NCBI GenBank assembly: GCA_016748015.1
Contig: JAAOMT010000034.1
Span: 1 to 64,000 of the forward strand
Direction: 5' to 3'
Origin: Geosiphon pyriformis
Taxonomy: Eukaryota > Glomeromycota > Glomeromycetes > Archaeosporales > Geosiphonaceae
DNA length: 64,000 bases
The translations under genes were made by a program, and so were the position numbers. Each line of letters begins with the position of its first letter. The stretch's first letter is position 1. The notes under the pieces were generated by a model. It worked only from the letters and a program-made list of their open reading frames with translations, made no database searches and was not told where the DNA came from. This document shows positions 42,903-57,000 of the stretch, piece after piece.

Positions 42903-44864
42903 ATGGAACCAGTAAGCTCTTCTGCTGATAATTCAGGTTTGATTTTGGCTGGCTTGGGGACCCGCCAAAGTGTGAAAAGTAAGCGTGTGGATATGGTCTA
43001 CTCACATAATGCATTATACAAGAAGCCAAAGAAGCCTGTTGTTGGTAATGTGATCGATTCATCTGCTGATCTGTTAAGCATGGAAAGTATTGGTGGTGTT
43101 GGTGTCAAGCCTGGGGTGTTCTGGGGAAGCAAAGTGGGCAGTATTGCTAATAGTGTAAGTGACCTCTCAGATATAAAAAACATGGCAAACACAGTGGCCA
43201 AGAAAACCAGTTACACAGAATTGGGTAAGGTTGATAACATGGATGATACTACACCAAGAAAAACTCACATTCGGACATATATACTGGGCAACCCACTGAA
43301 GTGACCTTCTTTCGAAGATATAAGCAATGACAATATTATGCTGGAGCTTCCTTTTTATGTGAATATCAGGCCCAATCAATCACCACCACTCGAATTATGT
43401 GCTCTGGAAATGCAGTGTTTTAATTTGATGAAATCTTTTGTGCTTGATATTGAGCTTTTTGCAATGCCTGGCAAATTAGTTAGTGATAAATTAATTTCAT
43501 TAAAAAAAATTTTTTATCAAGTGAATGGTTTTGGGGGTGCCTTTACTCCCTTAAAATTCTCTGGGATTATTAAATCATCTTTTACATCAGAATCTAGTTT
43601 GAATAAGACTAAAGTGCTGGCAATTAGTAATAATATTATTGTTAATGATGATTTTAGAAAGGTAAACAGCTGGTCAAATCAAGAGGTGATCGTTAAGAAG
43701 ATTCCAGTGAATTTTCTCAGATCAGCAGTGGAATCAGTTTTTTCCAAATTTGGCAAGATTGTTTCAATCAAAATACAGCTAATTGGACTTTGGCAGAAGG
43801 CTCTATTAGAGTTTGAGTCATCTGAGGTTGCCTGTTTGGTTGCTTTTAAATGGTCAGTGTTCATGGAAAAGGATTCTGTGCATGTGGTTTTGGCAAATGA
43901 GAACAAGCAAACGTGAATGTTTAGGGATCAACATTGGGCTCTGCTTTATACTCTTTCAGTTGGCACTACAGCTTATGATCTTTCTGGTTTAGTGGAGGCT
44001 TTTGGTGAGAAAACCTGTTTTATTGGCTGTAATCCTGCATTTTATGTACAAGATAAGTGTACTGTTATTTGTTTTGAAGATGAAACATCCAAGTTGGCTG
44101 TTATTGGTTCTGTTCCAATTTTCAAGGATGTGAGTTTGTGCTGAGCTAGTCTTTCATTAGTGTGTTGTGCCAAATGTAAATAATTTGGTCATGTTTCTGA
44201 TGTGTGTTTAGTTAATAGAAATTCTGGAGTTTGTGGAAAGTGAACAGTAACTGATCAAAATCAGGTTTACTTGGCCAATATTTATAAAAGAAAGCAGGCA
44301 CCTGTTGTTTATTCAGTTTCTTTTGGTGGCAAGACTTGGGCTCAAGTTGCAGGTGGTTTCTCTTTTCTTTTGGGTTCTTTATCTACTTTAAGGTACTGGT
44401 CCGTCTCCTGGCGCTAAATCTTTTGTTGATGCTTGGTCCTCCTTTAACGGTGCTGATTCTTATGGTGTTTCTAGTTTGTTTGATTGTCTGGCATCTTTAA
44501 AATGATCTTTGGAGCTTTTAGCCAATCAGATTTCTGGTATTGTGAAAAAGTTAAGCTTTGTGGAGCTGGTGTCTTTGCCACCTGCTTTTCATGAGTCTTT
44601 TCTGGCTGTTTCTACACCTTTGGCTCCAGAAGTTAACTCAGATATGGTTTTGGATGGTGTGCCTAAGCCTTCTGCTCTCCTCATTTCTGCTGTTGTTAAT
44701 GATACCTCTGGTTTCAGTTCGAGTAGCTCCAAAATTCTAACCACCAAGGTGGGTGGATTGGAATTGAAGATGACATCTTTGGAAGCTTCAATTAGTTTAG
44801 TGTTAATAGGTTGGATTATTTGTGTTCTGGTTCTGGTTTCCTATTACCTTCTTCATCCCAATGA
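42903..44864 (+). pseudogene. L3 ORF1: RNA-binding protein (RRM-like, CCHC)
   Basis: Starts ATGGAACCAG at 42903, about 650 codons. A charged Ser-rich N-terminus (to 43303) is followed by MKSFVLDIELFAMPGK, then the RRM-like domain (KKIPVNFLRSAVESVF, KIQLIGLWQKALLEF) and LLYTLSVGTTAYDLSGLV. The knuckle is CAKCK*FGHVSDVC with a TAA where relatives have Gln. A TGA after VCGK (44241-44243) is shared with L2. Other stops include TGA 43301-43303, TGA 43914-43916 (Trp in relatives, before the QHWALLYTL-type phrase) and TGA 44142. Frameshifts lie near 44390 and 44812. Ends at TGA 44862-44864, overlapping the ORF2 ATG. Confidence 0.82.
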
Positions 44865-47800
44865 GTGGTTTGGTTTGGAAATTTGCTACATGCAACGTTC
44901 GGGATATAATGTTCCTGCAAAGCAATTGAATATTGTTTGCTGGCATATGAGTTCTGGAAATACAGTTTTTTTCATTACTAAGACAAAGTTGAGGTCTTCC
45001 TCTGGGCTTCGGATTAAGGATAAATATGATGGAGTTTGGATTTTTACTTCTGGTTTGGATGTTGGGAATCTTGGTGCTGGTGTTGCTGTTGTTATGAACA
45101 ATTCTTTGGCTTGTCATGTTTCTAAGGTTGAGATGGTTTCTGGTCAGATTATTTCGGTGCGGCTTTTGTTTAAAGACAAGCTCTTGGTGTCTGTTCTTGG
45201 CTTGTATGCTGGTGCTTCTGTTAGTATCCATTTTGGGCAAGCATCTGAGATTAACTCTATTATTGCTAAGGCTGTTAACACTAGTACTTTCATGGTCTTG
45301 GGTGGAAATTTTAATGAGTGCAGGTCTGAGAGAAGTGTGAGTTTCAAGTTTTGTTTGAGTCTGGATCTGGTCAATTCATTTAATGAACATCATTTGGTTA
45401 AAACTCCTACATAGTGCAATTTAAGAGGTGCTAAGAGGACTATTGATTACATTTTTGTTAGTGAGAGTCTGTTTTCTACTGTTGCAAAATGTTGGGTTGG
45501 TTCTGTTTCTGATTTTTTTGACACAGACCACTGTGCTATGGAGGTGTTGGTCAGTCTGGGTGGACTCCTGAATGTTCAGTTGAATGGTTTGCACAAACAA
45601 GCTAACAAGGATCATTGAAAGTTTAAGATCAAGGATGCAGACAGTAATAGATGGTCTTGCTTTAGAGATTGCTCCTCCGCCAGGATTCTGATAATAAAGA
45701 ATAGGTTTCTCGCTGTGGCTGTGGGTTATAATTTAGATGCTATGTGGTCACTACTAAAAGAAGTGTTGGTGATTTCTGTGAATAAGGTCTTTTCTAGGCT
45801 TTGGTTCAGTGATTTTCAGTGTTCAAAAAATAAGTGATCTTCTAAATTTCTGGGATTGGAGTTGTTGGTTGCCAAGATTGTTAAGAGTTTGGTATCTGAT
45901 GATGTTTTTAGGTTCAATTGCCTTGTTGAAAAATGGTCAACATTGGATTTTAATAAAGCTCTTGTGTTAAGGGACATGGTTTATACTAATCAAAAAATGA
46001 TGAACATTCTCAAATATTTGTCAATTGTCAGAAAAGAATACAGGAAGTCCAAAATATATGAATTGAAATTGGCGCAGGAGGCTTCTATTAGAGCAGCTAT
46101 TGAGAAACACATGGAAAAGTTTTGTTCAAACAAGGGCAGTATAATCAGAAGTGTTTTGGATAGATCTTTTTGGAAGATGGTGTTAAATCACTTGGTGGTT
46201 AATGATAAGCTGGTGTTAGATCTGGATGGGGTAAGGTTGAATGTTGACAGAATTATGGAGAGTTGGACAAGAAAATGTGTGGTGCCTTCTGTGCTGTTTA
46301 ATCACTGGGCTTGCCAGTATGTATCTTTGGACTATGTTAGGGATAACATTTTTTTTGGTGTGATGAATGTGATTAGCATAAGTGAGTTGTTTGTAGTTGT
46401 TGGTAGTCTGCCTAATGGCAAGGCCGCTGGCTTGTCTGGTATTCTAAATAAACTTTGGAAGCATGGTGGTGAGAGTGTAATGGAATGCCTTTTGGTGCTG
46501 TTGAATGAATGTCTCTTTGTTGGTACTGTGCCTGCCTTGTGGAAGAGGGCTTGGGTTTTGATGATCCCTAAACCTTATGATTAAGATGGAATTCTCACGA
46601 ATATCTGCCCTATTGCTTTGATTAAGATGGCCAGAAAGGTTCTTTTCAAGATTTTTTTTGATAGGATTTTTTTTACTTGCAGCAAGTTTGGTGTCCTTTA
46701 TGGCAACAATTTTTCAGTGTTAAAAGGTACCTCTACTCAGGTTCTGGTGTTTGCTATTGGGTTAGTAGTTAAGGATACTCTTAAGAAAAATAAGGAACTT
46801 TGGTTGGTTTTACAGGATATGCATAAGGCATATAATTCTGTTGATTGGTACCATTTAAAGGCTAGTCTACAGCATATCAAAATGTGTGACAGGTTTATCA
46901 AGTTTTTTGGCAGTATTCACGAGGATAGGTTTAACAGGGTGATGACCAATTTTGGCCTTTCAAATGGTTATAGGGTACATGATGGCTTGGATTAGAGTAA
47001 GGTTTTTTCACCTCTTCTTTGGAAAATTTTTTATGATCCACTTTTGTGTGAGATTAAAAGGCATGAGCATTTATGTGGATACTGAATTAATTTTAAGTTT
47101 GTGGTGAAATTGGGCAGAGTTGAGAGTAGTGGTGGGATGTCTTCCTTTTTTGCGGCTGGGGCATTTGTTAATAACACCATTTAAATCAGTGATTGCCAAG
47201 CATTGATGCAGTATGCCTTGGACATTGTTAGTGAATTCTTCTCAATTAATAATATTTCCATCAATAATGAAAAAACTGTGGCTATTCCTATTAATTAAGG
47301 AGTTAAAGTTGCTTCTCTGAATATCAATAGACAGCCAATTTCTATTGCCAAAAAGAGTGAGGCACACAGATATCTGGGAATTTTTTTGTCAACAGAGGGC
47401 TTGTCTAAACTTAGTTTGGCCAAGGCCTATTCAAATGTTCAGTTTTTTGCCAATATAGTGCTCAGAAAGACTATCACAGATAAGCAGTTCTCGTACTTAG
47501 TGTCAGCTGTTCTACAGCCTATTGTTAACTACCATACTCAATTCAGCTTTGTTTCTTCAAATGTGTATCACCAATAGGATGCTTTGATCAAAAAAGGTCT
47601 TAAACTTAAAGGTGGTCTTCCTCGTGACTTTCTTGATGCAGCTTTGCATCATTCCTTATTGTATGGCCTGAAATCTTTTGAACAGATACAAGCTGAGAGC
47701 AAATTGGCTGCTGTGGTCATGTTTTTTAATGCTTTGGGCATTTTGGTGCGTTTATTTGATCATAGATTCCTGGATTTGCAAATTCTGAGTTGGGCTCTTT

Positions 47801-49551
47801 TAGATTCCCTATAGTTTCCTGTCAAGTTGCATGTTAGTCCTGTAAACAATTTTTTGGCTGGCATAGTTAAGATTTTTTTGGGTAATAAGCTGTTTTTGGT
47901 GAATAACCTGTCTTGTGCTTTTCATAATCCTGGTAATTTTTCTATGTCATTGGTGCTAGGAAGTGCTTTTTACTATGGTTCTGTTTATTTTTTGAAGCAA
48001 TTTGGTGTTGCCTTTGGAAACAGGTCGCTTAATAAGAAGGGTCATGTGATGGATTGGAAGACTTTTCACCAGTAGAAAAGGCTCAACCCAAGAGGGTCTG
48101 TTCCTCATTGGTTCGATTTTACATCTAGGTTTTTGCATGATAGTGGTGCTTTGTTGTCTGGTCTGGTTAAAGCCAATCAACTTTCTGGTTTGGACATTCT
48201 GACTTCTGAGGAGTTTTCTGATTTGTATTGTTGTTTACATGAGTTGTGGTCTGGTCTTTTTGAGATTTTTACAGATGGTTTACTGAAAAGATTTGGCTCT
48301 TTTAATGTTGCTGGTAGTGCTACTGCATATTTTTCTACTATCGACCATAGTATTGGTGTTAGAGTCCATGGTTTAATGTCTTTTATCTTGGCTGAATTGC
48401 AGGCTGTTGCTTTGGCATTAGAATATGTTCCATCTTCTAGTGCGGTAACAGTGCATCTCGATAGCCAAGCTGCTATTAATACATGTGTCTCTGAGTTGTC
48501 TCATCCGGTGCCTGATTTCTGAGTTCCATGCTGGGTGAAGAGATGTTACATTTTTAATTTGATTAGAAAGAAAGATTTGACCATGAGTTGAGTCAAGGTT
48601 AAAGGTCATTCTGGTGTTTGTGGCAACATTAAAGCTGATGCTGCTGTCGGTGCTGCTACATGTTCTTGGTTTTCCTTGCCTATTGGGGTGCGGAAACGGC
48701 TTTTAATCGCTGAAAGTATGGTCATGTCTGGCAATGTCCACCATTTTGTTAGAGATCTGTTTAGGTCTGTATGCCAAGCACATTGGGAGGCTGGGCCTGA
48801 TCAAGATGTGATTCGGAGTAGTCTAGTCAAATGCATGGACTGGAGTGCTATTTTGAGAGTGTGGCACCCTGATTCACACATGCTTACAGGGTTCACTAAC
48901 TGGAAGTCTTCTGTGCTGCAGTCATATTTAATGAAGACTGTGCACCATCGACTCTCTGTGACTGTTCGTAAGAGGTTGTATAATAAGAATTACCCTGGTG
49001 TGCTGTGCTTATTGTGTAGAGAGATGGAGTTGCCCAATCATGTGTTTTCTTGTTCCATAGATGCTGGTGTCCGAAATGAGATTCTTACTGAGACTGCTGT
49101 GTCTTGGGTTTCTTTGGTGGATTCTTGTGTTTTGTCTTCTTCTGCTGTTCTGCAGTTTCTCAGTTATTGTTTCTTAGATGTCGGCTTGTATTCTATTTTG
49201 TGTAAGGGATTTGTCATGGGTGATTGGTGCTCAGAAACCATTGAAGTTTTTGAAGTCAAGAAAGTGGCTGTTGGTGTTGTTGTTGATTTTATAAGGAGTG
49301 TTGTTGAGCTCCACCATAGTAAGATCTGGCTGGTGAGATCTAGTTATAGGATGAGCATAGAGAAAGCTGGTTCAGTTGGGGATGATGAGATGATATCAGG
49401 TTTGTCACATTGCAAAGCTTCTGTGTTGTCTGATAGTATGGTTCAGATAATTGGTGTTTTGGGTTCTTTTTTTGTTAACTTTGGCTATTATAGGTCTAGT
49501 CTTTTCTTTTTTGGTTTGGATTTCAATCCTTGGGTCATTATAGGTGTGTAG
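44861..49551 (+). pseudogene. L3 ORF2: endonuclease, reverse transcriptase, RNase H
   Basis: Starts at ATG 44861 (MSGLVWKFATCNV), with a one-base deletion near 44900 changing frame. Endonuclease: ITKTKLRSSS (Lys at the usual Glu), LGGNFNECRS (Asn for the Asp of GDFN) and DTDHCAM. RT: GKAAGLSGILNKLW, LQDMHKAYNSVDW and VMTNFGLSNGYRVHDG. The catalytic box is FVNN (47164-47175) instead of FVDD. RNase H: FTDGLLKRFG, ELQAVALAL, HLDSQAAIN, then VKGHSGVCGN. A long unbroken C-terminal stretch (48676-49551, 291 codons) includes CLLCREMELPNHVFSC. Catalytic residues of both endonuclease and RT are lost by G-to-A changes, so this copy is clearly dead. Confidence 0.86.
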
Positions 49552-49697
49552 TGTTGTCTTGTCTGGCCTGAGTGACTAGCCACATGTAGTAAGTATGTGA
49601 GTTGCATTTAGTTTGGGCCTCTTAGTTTGGCTCTGTATACTAGACAACAGTTGGGTTTCACTCATAAAAATGCATAATAAAAAAAAAAATTATAAAT

Positions 49698-50924
49698 TAG
49701 TAATAAAGTTATTGTTTTTTACTGCTAATTTTTTATTATTATTTAAATAATAATAAAAATTAAAACAACAAAAAAACAACTTTTTTTTAACTCTAATACA
49801 AATTTTTTAAAATAATATTTTTCTATTATATATTAAAATAATAATAATTAATTTTAATATTAATAACATTTTTTTATTTATATTATTAAATAATTTATTT
49901 ATTAAAACAGTTTTTAATAATAGCTTTTTTTACAATAAAATTAAAAATATATAATTAATATTTTTATATATATTATAATAAATATAGTTTATATTTAAAT
50001 ATTTAAAGTTAAATAGTTTTTTTTTTATAATAATTAATAGTCTTTTATAAAAAGTTTTTATAAAATATATTTGAAATTAATAATACTACAATTTAATAAT
50101 TTGTTTGTAAATATCTATTAAAATACTATATTAAAATAGTTTTTATTATATTAAATTCTTTTATTAAAAATTTATTAACATATTTATTTATATAATAGAC
50201 TTTTTAATTAATAATATTTAATTAATTTTAATAATTTTAAATTATAAATATTTATATTAATATTTAAATTTAGATTTAGAAAATAAATTAAATTCAAATT
50301 TTTGACTAATTTATTTATAAAAATAAAACTATATTCAAATAGGTTTTTTTAAATAAATTCTAATATTTTAAAATAATTAAAACTAAACAAATACTGTTAA
50401 AGTAAAAAAAAACAATATAATTAATTTTTATTAATAAAACTATTTATTTTAATAAATTTTAAGATAAAGTAAAACTATATAAAAAATATTTTTTTAAAAT
50501 TAATAATAAAATTTTTTTTAATTAAAACAGAAATCATAACTATTTAATAATTGTTTTATAAAAATAATATCAAATTTTTAAAAAAATTAAATCATATTAT
50601 AATAGATTAACTAATTTAAAACATTTAAGATAAGAATTTATTTTTAAAACAGAATATATTTAAAAAATTATTAACAAAAAAAATATTATATTTCAAAAAA
50701 AGTTTGTTATATTAGCCAAAATATTGTTTAAAAATTAATAATTAACTTAATAAAGTATTAAAATAAACTATATAATATTCAATATAAAATCTGAAAATTT
50801 ATTGCTTTATAATTAAAAAACTTATTAAAAATATTATTATTATTTATAAACATTATTATATAAATTATTATTTTTAATTTAAGTTTGTTTAAAAGTTCTT
50901 AAACTATTATTATTAAACCAAAAT
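49698..50924. other. AT-rich spacer
   Basis: No coding frame or element recognised. The stretch 50674-50722 (AAAAAAAG..ATATTAGCCAAAATATT) is repeated at 53644-53692, in both cases upstream of an LTR-C-like relic. Confidence 0.5.
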
Positions 50925-51670
50925 TAAATTATTTAACATAAAATTACTTTTATAATTTTTATTATTAATTAACATATAATATTATTTTTATTTATTACTT
51001 ATTATTTAATTAATAATTTAATTTATATAATAAACAAATTTAACTAATTGTAATAATTAAATTATATAATATTTTAAATTAAGTAATATTCAAAAATTTA
51101 TTAAAATATTTAAAAAAAAAAACAACAGTTTATTAAAATATTAGCAAAAAAAAATGTTAAAATTCAAAATAATTTTATAACAAAATATATAAAAAAAAGT
51201 TTTTTTCTTTAAAAATATATATTATTTATTTTATTAATTAATTAATTAACTATTATAAATCAATAAAATAAAATTGCTATTTTTAAACTCAAATTTTTTA
51301 TATAATTAATATTGTTTTAAAATTTACAAAACTTAAGTAATATTTTAAAATTAATTATTATTAATCTTAATAATAATTTAGTTATTTTAAATTTTTTTAT
51401 TTTAATTTATATTATTAAAGAGCTTATAATTAAGATTTTCTATAAAAAAATTAACTTTTACTGCAAAATAAATACATATTATTAAAGAGTTTATAATTAA
51501 AAATTTTTGTAAAAAGTTGATTTTTATTGTAAAATAATTATATTAAATAATTAACATAAAATTGGTTATTTTCTTGTTTAACAATTTATTTGCTTTTTTT
51601 ATTCAAAGTTAAATTAAATTACATAATATTTATTGAATTATTATTTAAACTAATAATTTTTAATTATAAC
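50925..51670 (+). repeat. Decayed LTR of the Gypsy-C family
   Basis: Follows the Gypsy-C LTR in order. Near its start, AACATAAAATTACTTTTATAA matches AGCATAAAATTACTCTTATAA. In the middle are AATTTATTAAAA-type repeats and AAAAAAAAGTTTTTTTCTTTAAAAATATATATT. Near the end, TTAACTTTTACTGCAAAATAAATACA matches TTGACTTTCACAGCAAAGTAACTACA, and ACATAAAATTGGTTAT follows. Differences are mostly C-to-T and G-to-A. Confidence 0.65.
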
Positions 51671-52680
51671 TATTAATAAAAAAAAATACAAAAGTAATTT
51701 AATTATTATAATAAATAATTTAATATTGTAACCAAAAAATTTAATTGTTATAATAACATAATTTAATATTATAATAGCTTGATAAAAATAAAAACACACT
51801 ATATAATTAATTTTATTAAAAAAATGAAAAAACAATACTTATTAATTGTAATTAAATAATATAAAAAAATTAAAACATTAAAATTATAAACTATTATAAT
51901 ATTATTAGTAATTTTAATATTAAAAAGCTTTAATATTTTGTTTTTTATAAAAAAACATTTTTAAATAAAAACATAAAAAACAAATTAATAAAATTTTTAG
52001 ATTTAATTAAAAACTAATTAAATTTTTATAGATTAATATTATATAAAATACCAAAAACTACAATATTTTATTTATATAAAATGCTTATAATATTGATAGT
52101 TTTTTTTTAGCTTAAATTTGCTTAAAATATTTAAGATTATATAGCAAAAAATAATACAATATCTTGTTTAAAAAAATTTTAAGCAAATTAGCTTTTAATA
52201 TTAAGTTTTTCTTAATTAATATATTATATTTGTTATAAACACCTATAAAAATAAAGTTAAACTGTATTTTATAATCAATTATAAACTTTTAATTAACAAA
52301 TTAATTTCTAAATACTTGTGTAATTTTTTTTATAGCAAAATAAATAATTTAATAATATATAATAAAATATTATTAATTTTAAAAAATTTATTAATAATAT
52401 ATAAATATATTAAGTAGTTATTTAGTTATTTTTAATTTAAATTATATTAATTATTAAATAAAAAATTGGGTTTAGTTTAATTATAACCTTAATATTAATT
52501 TTATATTTACTTATATTTTTATATTTTTTAATTATATATATAAAAAAATACTTAAACTTTATTTATAAAATGAATAATAAAAAATTATAGAAAATTTTGC
52601 ATAATAACAAAAAAAATATTTTAATTTAAATTATTATATTATTTTGTAATTATTTGTTAAGTTAAAATTTATTATAATTT
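51671..52680. other. AT-rich spacer
   Basis: Homopolymer-rich DNA without a supported feature on either strand. Confidence 0.5.
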
Positions 52681-52689
52681 TATTTATTA

Positions 52690-53400
52690 TGTTTAATAAG
52701 TAAAATTCAAATTCTATTTAATATAATACATCAAACTAAGTAATTTAAATTAAATATAAATCACATATAACCAGTTATTTAAGCCAATTAGAATAATACT
52801 ATATTTTTAATATTTGAAAAAAATAAATATGTTTTGTACATATTAAACCAAATACTAAAGACTTTAACAATCTCAAACAATCTAATCATATTATTAAACA
52901 ACACAAATAAAAAACTTCTACCAATTTCAATTATTATTTTATTGAATAAAATAAAATTTTTTTTTATAAAAGCATAATACTTAAAACAAATAAAACAAAT
53001 ATTCAATCTGTGTATTAATTTCAAATTATACACAAAATTTACAATCATATTAACAGCAATTTTAACATTTTTAAAAATAAACAAAGACTTATAAAATTAT
53101 TTCTTAAAAATAAAACTTTTACACAAAGTAATATATACAAAAATATTAAATATACACAAAAAAAACAATTAAAATACACATAATAATAATTTGCATAAAT
53201 CAAACTTAGTTTTTTAAATAATTATATATAAATTAAAAAAGTTTTTGTATTTTTTAACATCTATTTTGCATAAAAAAAAGTAATTTAAAAATTCAATTTT
53301 TTTTACAATAAAAATATAATATACTATAATAATATTTATTATACAAAAACTTGTAAACAACCATAAACAGTTGATAATATAAAAATTTTATAAAATAGAA
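52690..53400 (-). repeat. Decayed 3' end of a LINE, minus strand
   Basis: On the minus strand 52690-52800 resembles the L4 3' UTR (plus-strand view: TTTAATAAGTAAAATTCAAA, ATATAACCAGTTATTTAAGCCAATTAGAATAATACTA). Upstream, 52788-53084 reads as a worn copy of the ORF2 C-terminus: MIRLFEIVKVFSIWF where L4 has VRLLGIADAIGIGF, then YLFFSNIKNIVLF where L4 has SLFFSDVDNLVLV. This links the AT desert to the LINE family directly. Confidence 0.65.
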
Positions 53401-53778
53401 ATATGTATCAATAGTGGTCTTGTTTATAAAACCAGTCATTATATGAGAATTAGAATACCAAACTAGCAATAACTTAATCTAGTTAATATTTTTATTTAAA
53501 TTTTATCCAAAATTTTAGCATTTGATTTAATTTTCTAATAAGTATAATTGATAATGTAAAAAACTTTACAAACAAAATACCATATATTCTTTAATATAGC
53601 TAAATTATTAATCTTGATAAGTTTTTTTTAAACATAAATTCAAAACATTATATTCAAAAAAAGGCAATATTAGCCAAAATATTAGTTTTTTTATTGTCTA
53701 AAATACCAGAATGTTTTTTTATTTTATGTTAATTAATATACAAACTTTTTTTTAATAACATTTAAAATATATTGTTAT

Positions 53779-53883
53779 TGTTATCAACTGAAATTGAAAT
53801 ATTATTTAGCATAAAATTTTAATCTATTGCTTATTATTTTATCAAATTATCTAAATTATTATTTAATTAATAATTTGATTTGT
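53779..53883 (+). repeat. Left part of a decayed Gypsy-C family LTR, split by L4
   Basis: TGTTATCAACTGAAATTG..ATTATTTAGCATAAAA corresponds to the first bases of LTR-C (TGTTACTAGTAGAATTTTTGTTATTAATTAGCATAAAA, viewed in parts). The LTR continues on the other side of LINE L4 at 60618. Confidence 0.55.
53873..53883. repeat. Target-site duplication of LINE L4
   Basis: ATTTGATTTGT at 53873-53883 is repeated exactly at 60618-60628. Confidence 0.87.
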
Positions 53884-54019
53884 TTTTTTTTTTATTTATT
53901 TATTTAATGAGTGAGGTCCAAACACTACCTAGAACAATACATCATACAAGTGATCTAAACTAGGCATGAATCATGCTCTTTCTACACGTGACCAGTCATT
54001 CAGACTAGTCAGGACAACA

Positions 54020-57000
54020 CTAGACATCTATATGCACCAAGACCAAGTTATCTACATCTGAAAAGAATAAACTAGATTTACGAAACCCAAAACCAATACC
54101 AATAGCATCAGCAATACCCAATAATCTAACCACACCAGACGAGAGTACTGAAGGAAGACCAGAAACCAAGACAGAAATAGAACCATCACATGGGATAAAG
54201 CCACCCTTCTCTATAACAGCTCTGTGTTTCACACGAACCAGCCAAATATCATTATGGAATACAAGACATAAATCACGCACAAATGCCATGATATTCTGAG
54301 CTGCCGTTTTAAAGTCCTTGAAAACAGAAAAAGATTCACAATATCACTCATTGAAAACAAAGCCTTTACATATAGCCATACCAACAACAGCATTGAAAGT
54401 GCAAGCAGAAAGCAAAGTCGAGTGAGATAAACCTGAGCATGTTTCCCAAACAGATGCATGAGCGTTCATCAACTGAACATGATGACAAGCATTGAATGGG
54501 CACGAAAACACATAATCTGAAATTTCAACATTGCCACAGAACAAACACATCACACTGGGGTACCCCTTATCATAAAGTCGCTTTTGCACAGCAACAGGAA
54601 GACGATGATGCAACGCCTTCATAAAATATGTCCGAGAACCAGCAGTATGAGCACTAGTGAAACCAGCAGTCAAATGAGAGTCTGGATGCCATACCGAACA
54701 TAACCTGAACCAATCAACATCAGCATGTAGACTGTCTACCAATACCCAAGAACCAGAACCGACCTCCCAATGTGCACGGTGAATAGAGTGGAAAACATCA
54801 CGAACAAAATGTCTAGAATTACCAGAAACCACAATACCATCAGCCTTGAGAAAATGTTCATTAATCCTGTGAGGAAGATGCACACCAGAAAAGGCAGCAG
54901 CCCTAACCAAAGTGTCAGCACACTTATTGCCCAAGACTCCAGAGTGACCTCTAACTTTAATCCAATTAACATCCAAATTTTTGTGATGAATGACATTAGA
55001 AATATGGCGGCGTTCGACCCAACACTGATTTCTGAAATCCGGACACCCCAACATTAACTCTGACCTGCATGCATCCAAAGTGGCCTGGCTGTCCGAAAAC
55101 AGATTAACCGAACGAGAAGGAGGGACACACTCGAGAGCCAAAGCAATGGCCTGCAGCTCCGTCATGGTAGAAGAAACCAGACCAGAAACTTCCACACCTA
55201 AACCCAAATCAATGTCCTCAAAAAAAACAGCAGCACCAGCCTTCATACCAAGAGTACCCAGCCCACACAGAGAACTATCTGTAAACAGAGAAAGGCAGTC
55301 GGAATCAACCTCCAATAAGCGATTGCAAACAACAACAAACTTGCAAGACTCAAGTACGTCAGACAAGTCAATATTCAGTGACAAAAGAGAACAAACGGGA
55401 GATGACCCAGAACCAGACAAAAAGTGAACAGCAGCATTGAACCAATCAGGAATCGGACCCCGAAGGTCCAGTCTCTTCCACTACTTGAAAGTTCTCCATT
55501 CGAAAACAGAACCAGTTCTATCACGAAGCTGCTCAACAAAGGCAATTCCATATCGCCAAAGCAAAGAGACACATTTATAAAAAGCTAACTTGCCAAAAAC
55601 AACAGACATTGGGGTCTCCTTTTGAAAATGAAAAACATTGGTCACAAGATCACCCAGAGAAAGATCGCAACCCAAAAAAATCCGGACAACACCAGCCAAA
55701 AAATTATTCAAAGGACTGACATTAATATGAGAAGGGAAAAGCAGAGGGTGATAAGGGTGCCAGCTGAGAACCTGTAAATCATGAGACCTATGTGTGAACA
55801 GATGGCCCAAAATACCCACAGAATTGGCAAAACAAACAATAGCAGCTGACTTGCTCTCAGCCTGGACCTGCTCAAAAGATTTCAACCCATACAGAGAAGA
55901 ATGATGAATAGCATCATTGGGAAAGTCGAGTGGCAAGCCAGATTTGGACTTCAAACTTTTACAAATCATAGTGTCCCATTTCGCATACACACTAATAGGA
56001 ACAAAGCTAAACTGAGTCCTGTAGGCAATTATGGAGTGAAGAACCGCTGACACCAAATATAAGAACTGCTTATCAGAGATAGCCTTTCTCAGAACAAGGT
56101 TGGTGAAGAATCAAACATCCAAGTGTGCCTTAGCCAAGCTAGGCTTTGACAAACCTTCAGTAGACAGAAAGATACCCAAGTACCGATGAAGCTTCCCCCT
56201 TTTGGCTATCAAAATAGGCAGACCACTGATCAACAAATAAGAGGTGAAAACTCTGCAATTAATGGAAATGGCCACCATTTTGTCATTATTGATCGAAATG
56301 TTATTGACTTGAAAAAACTCACTAGCAACATTGAGAATATGTTGGGTGGCAGTCTGGCTGCTACCAATCCAAATTGTATCATTGACGAAAGCACCAGCAG
56401 TGAGAAAAAAAGTCAAACCAGTCTGAAATTCAATGTGACCAGTATTGACAACAAAATAAGAGTCTAACCTGTATCCACAAACACTTTCTTGTCTCTTGAC
56501 TTCACACAAAAGGGGATCATAAAATATGCGCCAGAGAAGAGAAGAAAACACCTCCCCTTGATCCAAACCATCATGTACCCAATATCCATCAGTCAACCCA
56601 AAATCTGTCATAACTCTGTTGACTCGATCATTGTGGATGCTACCAAAAAACTGAATGAATTTGTTACACATTTTTATTCTGACCAAGCTCTTCCTCAGAT
56701 GCTCCCAGCCAACCAAATCATAAGCCTTTTGCATGTCTTGCAAGACCAGCCACAGCTCTCAGTTCTTTTCCAAAGCATCCTCAATGACCAATCCAATAGC
56801 GAAAATAGGAGACTGCGTGATTGTGCCTTTTAAAACAGATAAATTATCTCCCCTCAGAACATCAAAAACACTACAAGCTAATGAAATTCTGTCCAAAAGC
56901 ACTTAGAAAGGATTTTGCGAGCCGTCTCAACCAAAGCAATAGGCCAGGTATTCGTGAAAACATCCTCTCACTCATACGGTTTGGGAATCATCGACACCCA

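Larger units (their letters stand above)
42767..49689 (+). mobile_element. L3: full-length LINE, plus strand
   Basis: About 6.9 kb. The 5' leader (CTTTTCTCTTGTCAATCCCCTGACC) matches L2, and the 3' UTR ends in CACTCATAAAAATGCATAATA and an A run. The flanks share AATTATAAAT (42757-42766 and about 49688-49697), a probable target duplication, though in such AT-rich DNA it is weaker evidence than for L1, L2 and L4. ORF1 and ORF2 overlap by ATGA. Its poly-A tail and downstream DNA lead into an AT-rich desert. Confidence 0.87.
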
